Source: a bacterium
Lineage (GTDB): Bacteria > Bacillota > Clostridia > Christensenellales > SUG1161
Reading direction: 5' to 3'
Assembly (NCBI GenBank): GCA_029006015.1
Contig: JAQXFY010000047.1
Location: forward strand, 1-44,438
Length of the DNA stretch: 44,438 nt
Position numbers and translations under genes: made by a program. This document shows, piece by piece, positions 7,934 to 18,886 of this stretch (its first letter is position 1; each line of letters starts with the position of its first letter). The notes below the pieces were generated by a model, which saw nothing but the letters and a program-made list of their open reading frames with translations, ran no database searches and was not told the origin of the DNA.

Positions 7934-9547
7934 TTACTGCACGGCGTCGCACGCCTCCAGCAGGCGGATGTAATTTTGTTCAAATACTGCCACATCGGTT
8001 GTATAATCATCAAACGCGCGCAGCGCACCAAAGCAAATTTCCATCGCCTTGTCGTGATCGGCATCGTCGATCATATACAGCATCTCGCAATCCTCCGCAC
8101 CCGCGCGCATGCGCTCGGCGCGCACGCTCATCCACGGGCCGTTTTGGTTGCCCGGATAGCACATGTGCGTATCGCCCGCCGGCCAGAACAGGCCATCCGT
8201 ATCGGCGGGGGCGTTCATGTGATCGTAAATGCTTTCCCCTTCGGGCAGGGTGCGCCAGAAGTTAAAGCCCCAGTGCAAATAGCCCGACAGGTTAAACCGG
8301 TAGTTGCCCCAGTGCATCAACCGGGGGCGCAGCAGCTCCATATCCACGCAGCGGTTAAGCCATTTGCCGCCCGGCGCACAGCAGGTATAGCACCAGATCT
8401 GATCGCCCAGGAAGCGAAGCTCCTCCCACTGCTCCTGCCGCTGCTGGTAAATGCTGTTATAGGGCACCCAATAATCGGAAGCCCCGCGCAGCTCGGGGTG
8501 GACGATGGCATCAAACAGCGGAACGCCCGGCATAAACTTGCGAATGATGGCCGACAGCATGCGGTAATCTTCCGCCGTTTTCATGGTGGGTTCATCGCTG
8601 ACGTGCTGCACAGCCATGTCATACCAGCCATGCTCGCGCAAAAACGCCGCCCATTTGGGCAAGAACTGCGCCAGGAAGCGATAGGCTTCCGGCGAGGTGG
8701 CGTACAGTTTTTTGCCTTCCGGCCGGTAGAACAGCCAGATATTTTCATGCTGCTTATAGTTGCGCACGCCGATGTGCCCCAGCTCCAGCGTCTGGAAGCC
8801 GGCCTCCACCGCCATGCGGATAACGCGCTCGATCTTGGAAAAATCAAACTCATAAACCTGCCCGGGCATTTCCTTAATATCAATCGCGCCCAGGTTGATA
8901 ATCAAATGCGTCTGCCGCGTGCGCTGCATCAGGCGCATCAGCCTGCCGTAAAGCTCAAACCAGCGCTCGGAATAGGGCTCCAGATGATAATACTGGTTAA
9001 GCGCGCCTACGGAATACCAGTTGGTAATGGACAGGCGGTTTTTATCGGGCATCGTGGCCTTGTGCACCGTCAGCGTGGCCGGGAAGGCCACCGATTGGCT
9101 GCCCACCGAAACGGTAACGGTACCCTGATAGGTGCCGGGCACCGCATCCTTGGCCACCGGCCAGGCCAGATACAGCGCCGTGGTTTGCTTTTCCACCACA
9201 TTGCCGCCCTGGCTGAAGGGCTGCATGGCATCATACGCCCTAAAGGGCGCCTTGCGCGTGGTAAAGGAGGATACATCCTCCCCCTCCAGGGCCGAATACC
9301 CCGCCTTGCCGACGTTATGCTCCACCAGCACATCGATCAGCCGATAGCATTCCACCGGCCCAAGCTTGGTGATATCGCCCGAGGTTTCAACGGCGATCGC
9401 ATCCCCCGGTGTGGTAGCGGGGATATGCACCTGCACACTCAAATACCCGCCGCGCGGGGCATGCAGCACGATGCTGGTGCACGCCGATGGGTAGGTATCG
9501 ATATCGGGATACAACCACTCATTGGCACTGACGATACTGGCCTTCAT
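7934..9547 (-). CDS. DUF4091-like domain protein (putative glycoside-hydrolase-type)
   Basis: N-terminal beta domain, HVSDEPT motif, WCYTCCAPGGKWLNRCVDMELLRPRLMHWGNYRFNLSGYLHWGFNFW typical of the DUF4091 C-terminal region; SD AGGGAGG. Confidence 0.75.
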   Translation of the reverse strand: MKASIVSANEWLYPDIDTYPSACTSIVLHAPRGGYLSVQVHIPATTPGDAIAVETSGDITKLGPVECYRLIDVLVEHNVGKAGYSALEGEDVSSFTTRKAPFRAYDAMQPFSQGGNVVEKQTTALYLAWPVAKDAVPGTYQGTVTVSVGSQSVAFPATLTVHKATMPDKNRLSITNWYSVGALNQYYHLEPYSERWFELYGRLMRLMQRTRQTHLIINLGAIDIKEMPGQVYEFDFSKIERVIRMAVEAGFQTLELGHIGVRNYKQHENIWLFYRPEGKKLYATSPEAYRFLAQFLPKWAAFLREHGWYDMAVQHVSDEPTMKTAEDYRMLSAIIRKFMPGVPLFDAIVHPELRGASDYWVPYNSIYQQRQEQWEELRFLGDQIWCYTCCAPGGKWLNRCVDMELLRPRLMHWGNYRFNLSGYLHWGFNFWRTLPEGESIYDHMNAPADTDGLFWPAGDTHMCYPGNQNGPWMSVRAERMRAGAEDCEMLYMIDDADHDKAMEICFGALRAFDDYTTDVAVFEQNYIRLLEACDAVQ

Positions 9548-9600
9548 GATAAACATTCCTCCCTTGTATTTCCTGCCGGCTTATGCCGGAAACGCGCAGA

Positions 9601-11016
9601 TCAATCGGATACCAGGATGATATCTTCCGGAAAAGAACCCGGGTTTTTAAGCCAACATACCGATAAAATGGGCATCACCCTTCGATACCCTATGCACACG
9701 GCCACCATATCCTGCCTGCCGTCGCCATCGATATCGGCGGCGCGCAGCAAGCCCCAATTTTCCCCCGTGGTAAACGGGATGGCGCCATCGCCCCATTTGA
9801 TGCCCAGCACCTCCAGGCCAAAATCGGGCAGGGCCTCAAGCGCCGGGTCAATGGCAAACAGCGCCGTACGGTTGGAAGGCAGGGTACGATCGCCCCCGTC
9901 CAGGCCGCCCAGCAGCTCCGCTGCACCATCGCCATCAATATCCGCGGCGATCATCGCGCCAGCAGCCCCCCGGGCAACCGGGTCCTTGGCCTGAATGGAC
10001 AGCTTAAAGCGCGGCGGCCACCCCTCCGTACGGGTAAACAGATATAAATACCCGCCCGCATGCAGCACAATATCCAGTGTGTCATCCCCATTGATATCGC
10101 AAATGGCGATGGCCTCCTGCGTGGTCAGCTCGCTGCCGACATATAGCTCCGTCATGGTATACCCGCCGCTGCCCTGGATGGCCAGCCATACCAGCGCCGG
10201 CGTACCCTTGCGGTTTTTTTCAACAAGGGCCACAACCTCCAGATAGCCGTCGCCATCAATATCGCCCACTTCCATCCGGCCGATGTCCCCCAGATCCTGG
10301 GCAACCTCCGTCAGCGTCCAGTTTTTGGGGGCGGCCTGCTTGGCGACGGAATCGGGCGGCGTCAACAGCCAAAGCACGGGGTTTTCGCCGTCCTTTGGCG
10401 TGCCGTAAAGCAAAATCTGGGTTTTTTGCAGGGATGTAAAATGCCCCGTTCGCATGGTTGTCCAGCTGCCCTCCGCCACCTGGGGGAAGGCAAGGGCCTG
10501 CCATACATCGCCCTTGCGTGCGCTGACGGGGCCCGGGTTTACAAGGGCCTGCAATCCGCCGCCCTGTCCACAGGCCGCCAGCAAATCGCAACGGCCATCG
10601 CCGTCGATATCCATGGCACCCAGGGCGCATGCGCCGGGCACCTGCTGGTTTACGTTTTGCCAGCTGCCGCCAGCCTGATCCAGGTTAAACGATAGCTGCA
10701 CCACGCCCTTATCCGGGTAAGCCACGGCGATATCGGGGCTTCCGCCATCCAGGTCACAGCACAGCACATCGCCGGCCTGCCCCAGCCGGCCAAGCGATAC
10801 CTGGTTCAGCGCCCACGTCTGCCCCCGGCCGCCAAGCTCCCTGGGCACATCGCGCGGGTACAGGCGGCTGTTTATCGCCATATCGGCGCCAAAGCAAAAC
10901 GCGATGCCAACCGCCAGCACCACCACGCCCAGCGCCAGGCACATGGGCCCTATCCAGGTATGCCTGCGGTATTTTTTCTTTTGTTCCGGCAACCAAACCC
11001 GGCGTGGGGAACGCAT
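9601..11016 (-). CDS. Membrane-anchored FG-GAP/VCBS repeat protein
   Basis: N-terminal TM segment; repeats MDIDGDGRCDLLAA, GDIDGDGYLEVVAL, CDINGDDTLDIVLH, ADIDGDGAAELLGG, ADIDGDGRQDMVAV. Confidence 0.8.
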   Translation of the reverse strand: MRSPRRVWLPEQKKKYRRHTWIGPMCLALGVVVLAVGIAFCFGADMAINSRLYPRDVPRELGGRGQTWALNQVSLGRLGQAGDVLCCDLDGGSPDIAVAYPDKGVVQLSFNLDQAGGSWQNVNQQVPGACALGAMDIDGDGRCDLLAACGQGGGLQALVNPGPVSARKGDVWQALAFPQVAEGSWTTMRTGHFTSLQKTQILLYGTPKDGENPVLWLLTPPDSVAKQAAPKNWTLTEVAQDLGDIGRMEVGDIDGDGYLEVVALVEKNRKGTPALVWLAIQGSGGYTMTELYVGSELTTQEAIAICDINGDDTLDIVLHAGGYLYLFTRTEGWPPRFKLSIQAKDPVARGAAGAMIAADIDGDGAAELLGGLDGGDRTLPSNRTALFAIDPALEALPDFGLEVLGIKWGDGAIPFTTGENWGLLRAADIDGDGRQDMVAVCIGYRRVMPILSVCWLKNPGSFPEDIILVSD

Positions 11017-11019
11017 GGG

Positions 11020-11790
11020 CTAACTCTCCCCCAATACACCGCCGCGCAGGGCGTTGAGCGTGCGGGGCACCGCATCGCGCGAGGCGGAAAAATCCTTGCC
11101 GGCGTTGACATAATCAAATTGCTGGGTATAGCCGTATAACTCATCGGACAAGCGGTGCAGATGGGCTTTTTCGATGGTAATCAGCGTGGTTAAAAAATCC
11201 TCCAGCCGGCGGCCGTGAAGATGCTGCGGGGCGCGATCCAGCACAATGGCAAAATGCGGCAGGCAAAAGCCGCTGCTTTCGGCAAAAGCCTTGCGGAAAT
11301 CGCTTTCGTTTTCGTACATGCACATCAGCGTATACACATAGCGGCCCAGCGTTTCCTCCAGGCGCTCGCAGATGATGCACGTTTTTCCCGGATCGGCCGT
11401 TGCTTCCTTCAGGCGGTTCAACGCCTGGGGCAACGCCCCGTTTTTGTTGGCCTTGGCCAGCACCCCGCTGTCAAACAAACCGACGCCGCGGCGCACGGCA
11501 CCCAGCGCGCCGTCCAGCCTTTTATCCAAATCCTTCAGGGTTTCCCCCAAATGGGTATGCGCCATCAGCGCCACGCCCAGGCGGTTGCGCTGGGCGTACA
11601 GCAGCCCGAAATGGTGGCGGCAAAAGCCCTTTTGGTTAACCTCAATGCGCACATCGGGTTCCATGACCGAGCCGCCCAAAAAGTTATCCACATAGCTTTT
11701 TTCCGCCCGGTCCATCAGCCGGCACAGCGGGCAGGGCGCTTTTTCCTTATAAGCATCCCATACCGGGATGGTATCCAGATGGTAGCGCAT
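11020..11790 (-). CDS. DUF6062-like Cys/His-rich protein
   Basis: MRYHLDTIPVWDAYKEKAPCPLCRLMDRAEKSYVDNFLGGSVMEP; two CxxC...FCxxHF modules. Confidence 0.65.
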   Translation of the reverse strand: MRYHLDTIPVWDAYKEKAPCPLCRLMDRAEKSYVDNFLGGSVMEPDVRIEVNQKGFCRHHFGLLYAQRNRLGVALMAHTHLGETLKDLDKRLDGALGAVRRGVGLFDSGVLAKANKNGALPQALNRLKEATADPGKTCIICERLEETLGRYVYTLMCMYENESDFRKAFAESSGFCLPHFAIVLDRAPQHLHGRRLEDFLTTLITIEKAHLHRLSDELYGYTQQFDYVNAGKDFSASRDAVPRTLNALRGGVLGES

Positions 11791-11804
11791 TATCCGGCCC
11801 CCTT

Positions 11805-12911
11805 TTATTCGACAAAATCCTTCAGCCGTTTGCTGCGGCTGGGGTGGCGCATCTTGCGAAGCGCCTTATTTTCGATCTGGCGGATACGCTCGCGCGTAAC
11901 GTTAAAGGCCTTGCCCACTTCCTCCAGCGTGCGGTTGCGGCCATCCTTAAGGCCAAAGCGCAGCATGAGAACCATCTGCTCGCGCTCGGTCAGGGTTAAA
12001 AGCGTGCGCTGCAATTCCTCGCGCATCATGGCGTTGGCGGCGGCATCATCGGGCGCCTGGGCATCGTCATCGGGAATAAAATCGCCCAGATGGCTGTCTT
12101 CTTCCTCGCCGATGGGCTTTTCAAGCGAAACCGGCTCCTGCGCAATTTTGAGGATATCCAGCACCTTTTCCTCGCTGACCCCCATCTCCGCGGCGATTTC
12201 CTCTGCCGTGGGATCGCGCCCCAGGTCCTGCAGCAGCTGGCGCTGCACGCGGATCAGCTTATTGATGGTTTCCACCATATGAACGGGAATGCGGATGGTG
12301 CGCGCCTGATCGGCGATGGCGCGGGTAATGGCCTGGCGGATCCACCAGGTGGCGTAGGTGGAAAATTTATAGCCCTTTGTATAATCAAATTTTTCCACCG
12401 CCTTGAGCAGGCCCATATTGCCTTCCTGGATCAGATCCAGAAACTGCATGCCGCGGCCGACATAGCGTTTGGCGATGGACACCACCAGGCGCAGGTTGGC
12501 TTCGGCCAGCTTTTTCTTGGCGCGCTCATCCCCATCAGCCATGCGCTTGGCGATATCGATCTCCTCCTCCGGCGTAAGCAGGGGCACTTTGCCGATTTCC
12601 TTCAGGTACATGCGCACCGGGTCATCGATGGCAATGCCCTCGGGCAGGGCGATTTCGATATTATCCTCCGTCAGCGGCTCGGCGGATACTTCCTTTTCGA
12701 TCTCATAATCGATAACGTTAATGCCGCTTTTTTCAAACGCAACGTAGATTTCCTCGATCTGATCGGAATCCAGCGGCAGCTTGGCAAGGGCATCCGCCAC
12801 TTCGCGGTTGGTCAGCACGCCGTTTTTGCGCTTGCCGCGGTTAATAAGTTCGTTTACGATATCCTGAAAGCTGCCGGATGGGTTCTGGGTTTGTTGTGCC
12901 AAATTGGTCAC
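11805..12911 (-). CDS. rpoD: RNA polymerase primary sigma factor RpoD/SigA
   Basis: [68 protein letters not shown]. Confidence 0.97.
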   Translation of the reverse strand: MTNLAQQTQNPSGSFQDIVNELINRGKRKNGVLTNREVADALAKLPLDSDQIEEIYVAFEKSGINVIDYEIEKEVSAEPLTEDNIEIALPEGIAIDDPVRMYLKEIGKVPLLTPEEEIDIAKRMADGDERAKKKLAEANLRLVVSIAKRYVGRGMQFLDLIQEGNMGLLKAVEKFDYTKGYKFSTYATWWIRQAITRAIADQARTIRIPVHMVETINKLIRVQRQLLQDLGRDPTAEEIAAEMGVSEEKVLDILKIAQEPVSLEKPIGEEEDSHLGDFIPDDDAQAPDDAAANAMMREELQRTLLTLTEREQMVLMLRFGLKDGRNRTLEEVGKAFNVTRERIRQIENKALRKMRHPSRSKRLKDFVE

Positions 12912-12940
12912 TCCTTTGTAAGGGTAAGCCCGGGCTGTGC

Positions 12941-14710
12941 CTAGGCCTTATACTGCCGGTAGAGCATCTGTATGCGCTCTAATATCTCAAGGCGCTGCGC
13001 CTCTGTCAGCGCGCCTTGCTGCAGCCTGTTTTCCAACTGCCCGATCTGCCTTTCAACGCCTGCCTTGCGCACGGCGGCAACCAAATCCGCCGTCAGTCGG
13101 GCGCGGTCGCCCGGCATATCCCGCATAAAAAGGCCAAGGGCGATCTTTTTGTCTCCTTCCGCCATATCGGAAACGGCATCCGTCACGCTAAGGGCTGCCT
13201 TTTTACGCTTTTCAAACAACGCCCGGCATACGGGGTGGGAAAAATCCTCGCCTTGCAGGCCGGCGACGGCTTGCTCGGCTGCCGGCCCGCCCTCGTATAA
13301 AAGGGCGATCAGCTCGCCCTCCGCCTTGGGCACAGGCTCGGCATTTTCCTGTACGTGGGCGGTATCCGCACCGGCCGGTTTGGGCCTGGCTACCGTGATG
13401 CGGTGCCGCTTTAAGGCCTGCTCCACCTCCGCATACAGGCTGTCTGCGGAAAAACCGGTTTCCAGCTGCAGCCGCTCCATCCAGCGTTTAAGGTGCTCCT
13501 CCCGCTCGATGGGGCTTTGGATGGCTGCCAGCAGATCGGCACAGGCCACGGCAAACTGCGCCCGGCCCTGGGAGGTGGACATATCCGATGCTTCCCGCGC
13601 CAGCAGCATGCGAAAATCCGGCACCGTCAGGGCATTTTTCATTTCCCGCTCGAAAGCGGCGGCTCCGCCCTGGCGAACGACGTCATCCGGATCCCGGTTA
13701 TCGGAAATGCGCAGCACGCGCACGCTAAGGCCCTGGCGCTCCAGCGTTTCAAAGCTGCGAAGCGCCGCTTTGACGCCGGCCGCATCGCCATCAAAGCAAA
13801 CATATACCTCTTTAACATAGCGCTTGATCAGCCGGGCATGATCCTCCCCAAAGGCCGTTCCCAGCGCGGCGACAGCCTGCGTGATGCCGGCCTGGTGCAG
13901 CGACACCACATCCATATAGCCTTCCACCAGGATAAGGTAGGGCAGCTTTTTATCCCGCGCCGCCAGGTTAAGGCCAAACAGGCATTTGTGCTTATCAAAT
14001 ACCGGCGTGGCAGGGGAATTAAGGTATTTGGGCGAGCCCTGGCCAAGCACACGCCCGCCAAAGCCCACCACCTGGCCGCGCGGCTCGATAATGGGGAACA
14101 TAACGCGCCCGCGAAACAAATCAAACAGGCCTTTTTCCCCCTGCTGGGCAAGGCCGGCCGTTTTAAGGGTTTCGGGGCGGATATGGTGACGGGCGGCTTC
14201 TTTTATCAGGCCATCCCATCCCTTGGGCGCATAGCCCAGGCCAAAGCGGCGGATGATGCCATCCGACAGGCCCCGGCTGCGCAGATAGGCCAGGCCTTCC
14301 TTACCTTCCGGTGAAAAAAGCGTGCTAAAATAATAGCGCCCCGCCATGCGGTTGGCCTCATACACACTTTCGCGTGCCTGACGGCGTGCCCGCCAGGCTT
14401 CATCATCGGTTTCGGGCATGGGCAGGCCCGCGCGCTCCGCCAGGCGCTCCAGCGCGGCAGGAAAATCCAGCTTTTCCATTTGCATAACAAAGCCAATGAC
14501 ATCCCCTCCCGCCCCGCAGCCAAAGCATTTAAAAAACTGCTGCTGGGGTTCCACATAAAAGGAAGGCTCGCTATCCTGGTGCAGGGGGCATACGCCCTTT
14601 AGCCTGCGCCCGACAGGCTTTAACACAACGCCATATTCACGAATGACCGCGGCCAGATCGTTGCGCAGCTTGACTTCGGCGATAAACTTGTCATCCACAA
14701 AACCCGCCAT
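12941..14710 (-). CDS. dnaG: DNA primase
   Basis: CHC2-type zinc finger [54 protein letters not shown]. Confidence 0.95.
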   Translation of the reverse strand: MAGFVDDKFIAEVKLRNDLAAVIREYGVVLKPVGRRLKGVCPLHQDSEPSFYVEPQQQFFKCFGCGAGGDVIGFVMQMEKLDFPAALERLAERAGLPMPETDDEAWRARRQARESVYEANRMAGRYYFSTLFSPEGKEGLAYLRSRGLSDGIIRRFGLGYAPKGWDGLIKEAARHHIRPETLKTAGLAQQGEKGLFDLFRGRVMFPIIEPRGQVVGFGGRVLGQGSPKYLNSPATPVFDKHKCLFGLNLAARDKKLPYLILVEGYMDVVSLHQAGITQAVAALGTAFGEDHARLIKRYVKEVYVCFDGDAAGVKAALRSFETLERQGLSVRVLRISDNRDPDDVVRQGGAAAFEREMKNALTVPDFRMLLAREASDMSTSQGRAQFAVACADLLAAIQSPIEREEHLKRWMERLQLETGFSADSLYAEVEQALKRHRITVARPKPAGADTAHVQENAEPVPKAEGELIALLYEGGPAAEQAVAGLQGEDFSHPVCRALFEKRKKAALSVTDAVSDMAEGDKKIALGLFMRDMPGDRARLTADLVAAVRKAGVERQIGQLENRLQQGALTEAQRLEILERIQMLYRQYKA

Positions 14711-14791
14711 GCCGCACCTCCCTAACCGCACATATTCTCTTTATACGACACAAAACCCATTTTCCCTTTATTTTGGCCCCTCCAATTTGGC

Positions 14792-15793
14792 TTAATCCGC
14801 ATAGGGCGTTGGCATAAACAGCGCGCGATACTGCCGCAGGGCATAGCCATCGCTCATCCCCGCCACATAATCGCATATCAGCACCTCCAGCGGGGCCTGC
14901 ATGCGGCGATGCCACGCGCCATCGCTCATTTCATTGGGGTGTTCCAGATAGTATGCAAAAAGATGGCTCATGACATGCGCAGCGCGCTCTTCTTCCTTGG
15001 GATCGATGGTATATCGATAAACGTTTTCAAACAAAAACTGCCTAAGCTGCAGGGTAGCCTCGCCGATTTGATCGCTCATGGCCACATAGGGCTTATCCTG
15101 GGAATGCCGCATGATATCCCAAATCATATTTTCGATGCGCTGGCCGTGGGTTTGCCCAAGCACCTCCAGCAGATGGCGGGGCAGCTGATCGGGCGACAGT
15201 TTGCCGCCGCGGATGGCATCATCGATATCGTGGTTGATATAGGCGATGCGGTCGGCCAGCGAAACGCATGCCCCCTCCAGCGTGGCGGGGTGGCCCGACA
15301 TGGTATGCTGGGCAATGCCATCGCGCACCTCCCAGGTTAAATTCAGCCCCTCCCCCTGGTTTTCAAGCACCTCCACCACCCGGAGGGACTGCTCGCTATG
15401 GCGAAAGCCGCCCGGCATCAGCGCGTTTAACGTGCGCTCCCCGGTATGCCCAAAGGGGGTGTGCCCCAGATCATGCCCCAGGGCAATGGCCTCGGTCAAA
15501 TCCTCATTCAACCGCAGGCAGCGCGCCAGCGTGCGGGCAATCTGGGATACCTCCATGGTATGGGTCAGCCGCGTGCGGTAGTGATCCCCTTCCGGGGATA
15601 AAAACATCTGCGTTTTATGCATCAGGCGGCGAAAGGATTTGCTGTGCACGATGCGATCGCGGTCGCGCTGGAAGGGGGTACGCATATCGCAGGGGGAAAT
15701 CGGCTTTTCCCTGCCGCGCGTATCTGCGCTTTGGGTGGCATAGGGTGACAAATAGTACTTTTCATGTTGTTGCAATGCTTCCCGGATGGTCAT
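14792..15793 (-). CDS. dgt: Deoxyguanosinetriphosphate triphosphohydrolase-like HD protein
   Basis: FQRDRDRIVHSKSFRRLMHKTQMFLSPEGDHYRTRLTHTMEVSQIARTLAR; HDLGHTPFGH. Confidence 0.92.
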   Translation of the reverse strand: MTIREALQQHEKYYLSPYATQSADTRGREKPISPCDMRTPFQRDRDRIVHSKSFRRLMHKTQMFLSPEGDHYRTRLTHTMEVSQIARTLARCLRLNEDLTEAIALGHDLGHTPFGHTGERTLNALMPGGFRHSEQSLRVVEVLENQGEGLNLTWEVRDGIAQHTMSGHPATLEGACVSLADRIAYINHDIDDAIRGGKLSPDQLPRHLLEVLGQTHGQRIENMIWDIMRHSQDKPYVAMSDQIGEATLQLRQFLFENVYRYTIDPKEEERAAHVMSHLFAYYLEHPNEMSDGAWHRRMQAPLEVLICDYVAGMSDGYALRQYRALFMPTPYAD

Positions 15794-15884
15794 AACCCTT
15801 CCCTTCCTTTCTTTCCAATATCCATACGCCGCCCAGGCAAATAATTCCTTTTTATCCATAAAAATCAGCCCAAAAACGGCCCAT

Positions 15885-16086
15885 AACTACCCCATTTGCC
15901 CTATCGGGCCAGGGTTTCCCCTATTGGAAAGATGCCTACAACAAAATAGCCGCCTTTACGGTCAACGCCGGCTATTGGAAAACCCTGGCGGCATGCGGCC
16001 CGGCCAATTCCTTTCCCACGGATGGCCCGGGCCGGCTTTGCGCGGCGCTAAAAGACTATTTTAAAGTGGATACAGGCCTTGCATGA
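15885..16086 (+). pseudogene. Possible start-less coding remnant
   Basis: Open frame ending ...ALSGQGFPYWKDAYNKIAAFTVNAGYWKTLAACGPANSFPTDGPGRLCAALKDYFKVDTGLA*; no start codon or SD. Confidence 0.25.
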
Positions 16087-16177
16087 CCTACTGCCCCCTG
16101 ATAGCCGGTGATGGCTTCCGGCATTTGCTGGAGCTAGCCGCCCCAAGCATTTGCGCCATCATTTTGCCTGCATCTAA

Positions 16178-16204
16178 AAAGCGCAGGGCCAATGCCTGCG
16201 CTTT
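16178..16204 (-). terminator. Terminator downstream of sigG
   Basis: AAAGCGCAGG-N7-CCTGCGCTTT; T tract on minus strand. Confidence 0.7.
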
Positions 16205-16289
16205 GGTTGATTCAGCGATATGGATATTTTGTTTGAGCGAACGCCGGGCCTTCCTGCCAAACTTCCGGCTTTGTTAAAAAACACCGGGC

Positions 16290-17060
16290 CTATATCTGCT
16301 TTCGGATGCGCAGCAGCGCGCCCTTTTCCAGCCGGGACACCTGCGCCTGGGAGATGCCGATTTCCTGGGCTACCTCCATTTGGGTGCGGCCATCAAAAAA
16401 GCGCATTTTGATAATCTTCTGCTCCCGCTGGGGCAGGGCGGACATGGCCTGGTTTAAAGCGATATCCTCCACCCACTGCTGCTCCATCTCGCCGGGCTGC
16501 TGGATCTGGTCCATCAAAAGCAAATCCTCCCCGCCGTCGTTTCCAAGCGGCTCCTGCAAGGAAAGCGGATCCTGTATGGCCTCCAGCGCGGCGGCAACCT
16601 CCTCCGCGGGCAGGTCCAACTCCCTGGCGATTTCAAGCACGCCGGGTTCCTCGCCCCTTTCGCGGGTCAAACGCTCCCGCGTTTGCATGGCCTTGTAGGC
16701 CAGATCGCGCAGCGAGCGGCTGACGCGCAGGGCATTATTATCGCGCAGAAAGCGGCGGATCTCCCCGATGATCATGGGCACGGCATAGGTGGAAAAGCGC
16801 ACGTTCATACGGGTATCAAAATTATCGATGGATTTCATCAACCCAATGCAGCCCACCTGGAACAGGTCATCCGCCGCCTCTCCCCGGTTGGCAAAGCGCT
16901 GAATGACGCTAAGCACCAGGCGCAGGTTGCCCTCGATCAACTCCTGGCGCGCGGCCCGACTTTTTTCAAATTGCACCTTTTTCAGCAATTCATCCATTTT
17001 TTGATTGGGGATGACAGGCAGCTGGGAGGTATCTACGCCGCACAGGTCCACCTTTTGCAT
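16290..17060 (-). CDS. sigG: RNA polymerase sporulation sigma factor SigG
   Basis: SigG-like region 2 (NLRLVLSVIQRFANRGEAADDLFQVGCIGLMKSIDNFDTRMNVRFSTYAVPMIIGEIRRFLRDNN) and position downstream of sigE. Confidence 0.93.
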   Translation of the reverse strand: MQKVDLCGVDTSQLPVIPNQKMDELLKKVQFEKSRAARQELIEGNLRLVLSVIQRFANRGEAADDLFQVGCIGLMKSIDNFDTRMNVRFSTYAVPMIIGEIRRFLRDNNALRVSRSLRDLAYKAMQTRERLTRERGEEPGVLEIARELDLPAEEVAAALEAIQDPLSLQEPLGNDGGEDLLLMDQIQQPGEMEQQWVEDIALNQAMSALPQREQKIIKMRFFDGRTQMEVAQEIGISQAQVSRLEKGALLRIRKQI

Positions 17061-17156
17061 GTTGTTGGCCCCCTTTTGCTTTTGTACCCTTTAAGCTGAG
17101 CGGGGGCGCGCGCGGTTATACATACCTCCAGCGTCGATTTATTGCCTTTTATGCGT

Positions 17157-17882
17157 TTAGGGTTTCATCAGGGCGCTGACATCCTTTTCCAGCCGCCTGA
17201 GGATGCGTTTTTCCAGGCGCGAAATGTAGGATTGCGAAATGCCAAGCTCGTCGGCTACCTGTTTTTGCGTGCGCTCGCCGCCGCCATCCAGGCCAAAGCG
17301 CAGCTCCACAATGTGCCGCTCCCGCCCGGGCAGGCGGGCAATGGCATCGCGCACCATACGCCGGTCGGCCTGTTCCTCGATATTGCGGGTGACGATATCG
17401 GGTTCCGTACCCATAACATCCTTTAGATGCAGCTCGTTGCCATCCCAATCGGTGGTCAGCGGTTCATCAAAGGATACCTCCATGCGGTTTTTGCCGGTGC
17501 GGCGCAGGAACATCAAAATCTCGTTTTCAATGCACCGGGAAGCGTAGGTGGCCAGTTTGATTTTTTTCTCCGGATCAAACGTGCCTACCGCCTTGATCAG
17601 CCCAATGGTTCCGATGGAAATCAAATCTTCAATGTTGATGCCCGTATTATCAAATTTGCGGGCGATATACACCACCAAACGCAGGTTATGCTCAATAAGG
17701 ATATCGCGCGCCTGGGCATCGCCCTGCATATGGCGCGCCACGGTTTGCTGTTCTTCCTCCGGGGTAAGCGGCACGGGCAGCACATCGCTGCCGCCGATGT
17801 AATAAGCCCGCGCCCGCCCGCTCCACAGCCGCAGCCAATGCCGGTAAAGGCGCATATAAACCTTTCGCATGTTTTCAAACAT
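17157..17882 (-). CDS. sigE: RNA polymerase sporulation sigma factor SigE
   Basis: [16 protein letters not shown] pro-region; [60 protein letters not shown]. Confidence 0.95.
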   Translation of the reverse strand: MFENMRKVYMRLYRHWLRLWSGRARAYYIGGSDVLPVPLTPEEEQQTVARHMQGDAQARDILIEHNLRLVVYIARKFDNTGINIEDLISIGTIGLIKAVGTFDPEKKIKLATYASRCIENEILMFLRRTGKNRMEVSFDEPLTTDWDGNELHLKDVMGTEPDIVTRNIEEQADRRMVRDAIARLPGRERHIVELRFGLDGGGERTQKQVADELGISQSYISRLEKRILRRLEKDVSALMKP

Positions 17883-17895
17883 ATTGAACCCTCCT

Positions 17896-18702
17896 TTATG
17901 GTAATATGCCGATGGGCACCACCGAGCGGATGCCCTCCCCAAAGCGCGTATCCACCGGCGCGATCCAGGCGCGGCAGGGTTTCTCCCTTCCCTGCAAGCG
18001 CAAAAACAACGCATCCGGCATAAAGGCGCGCGCCTGCCCGGGGCCGGTCAGCGTTTCAAAGGCCACCGGCCTGCCATGCTTTTGGACCAATGCCTGCGGG
18101 CCAAAAGCTGCCGCCAGCACCCCGCGCTCCACCACCGCTACCGGCAGCCCGCCCAGCGGCTCGCGCATGGTATTGCCGGTATCGATCAGCGCCTGCACCT
18201 GGCAGCACCTTCCATGCCATAAAATGGTCATGCGCGCGTGAAATGCCTGCTGGCGGGCGACAACGCGCCTGCCCTGATCCACCCGCAGCCAGATTCCCCC
18301 GGCCGCTGTGGCCACCGTTAAAAGCGCCATGGGCAGCGCAGGCAGCTGGTACACCCCGCCCACCCAGCATCCGCCTTCAAATAAAAGGCCCAGCATCAGC
18401 GCCAGCCCGGCCAGTGCGGCGGAGGCCCCCATCAGCCAGCCCCCCATGGCCAGCCAGCGAAAACGCGGCGCACGGCTTTTGATAAGCGCTATCAGGCACA
18501 TCAAAAAGGGCATGGCCAGCTGGCTGGGCCAGCCCATCGGCCGGTAGAGCGCCAGCACTGCATATACCCCGCCCCATGCCGCCGCCAGGCACGCAAACCC
18601 CATGCGCAGCCTCACCCGTGCCAGCCGGGCCGCCGTCAGGATAAGCCCCAGGTTTAACAGCATATTTTGCAGGAACACCCACTCCCCAATAACCTCAAAC
18701 AT
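17896..18702 (-). CDS. spoIIGA: Sigma-E processing peptidase SpoIIGA
   Basis: Five hydrophobic segments, [12 protein letters not shown] aspartic-protease motif, position upstream of sigE. Confidence 0.88.
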   Translation of the reverse strand: MFEVIGEWVFLQNMLLNLGLILTAARLARVRLRMGFACLAAAWGGVYAVLALYRPMGWPSQLAMPFLMCLIALIKSRAPRFRWLAMGGWLMGASAALAGLALMLGLLFEGGCWVGGVYQLPALPMALLTVATAAGGIWLRVDQGRRVVARQQAFHARMTILWHGRCCQVQALIDTGNTMREPLGGLPVAVVERGVLAAAFGPQALVQKHGRPVAFETLTGPGQARAFMPDALFLRLQGREKPCRAWIAPVDTRFGEGIRSVVPIGILP

Positions 18703-18827
18703 GCCCATCACCCACGCGAAGCATAGCAGATGCCCCCCGCGCCTTCCGTCGCAGCGGCGCGCCGCGCATCCTGCCATAAAAAGCACTCCAAGTAAATGGA
18801 TATGCAGCATTTTGCCAAAAAAGAAAA

Positions 18828-18850
18828 GCCGCGCAATCTATTTGCGCGGC
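18828..18850 (-). terminator. Terminator downstream of ftsZ
   Basis: GCCGCGCAA/TTGCGCGGC stem with T-rich tract on minus strand. Confidence 0.75.
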
Positions 18851-18886
18851 CTTCGGAATATCGGCAATCCGAAAATATAGGGGGTA

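Noticed and set aside
7466-9994. 842-aa plus-strand ORF
   Set aside because: Antisense to the well-supported DUF4091 gene and overlaps mttB; composition is that of a shadow ORF in GC-rich coding DNA; no SD or recognisable domain.
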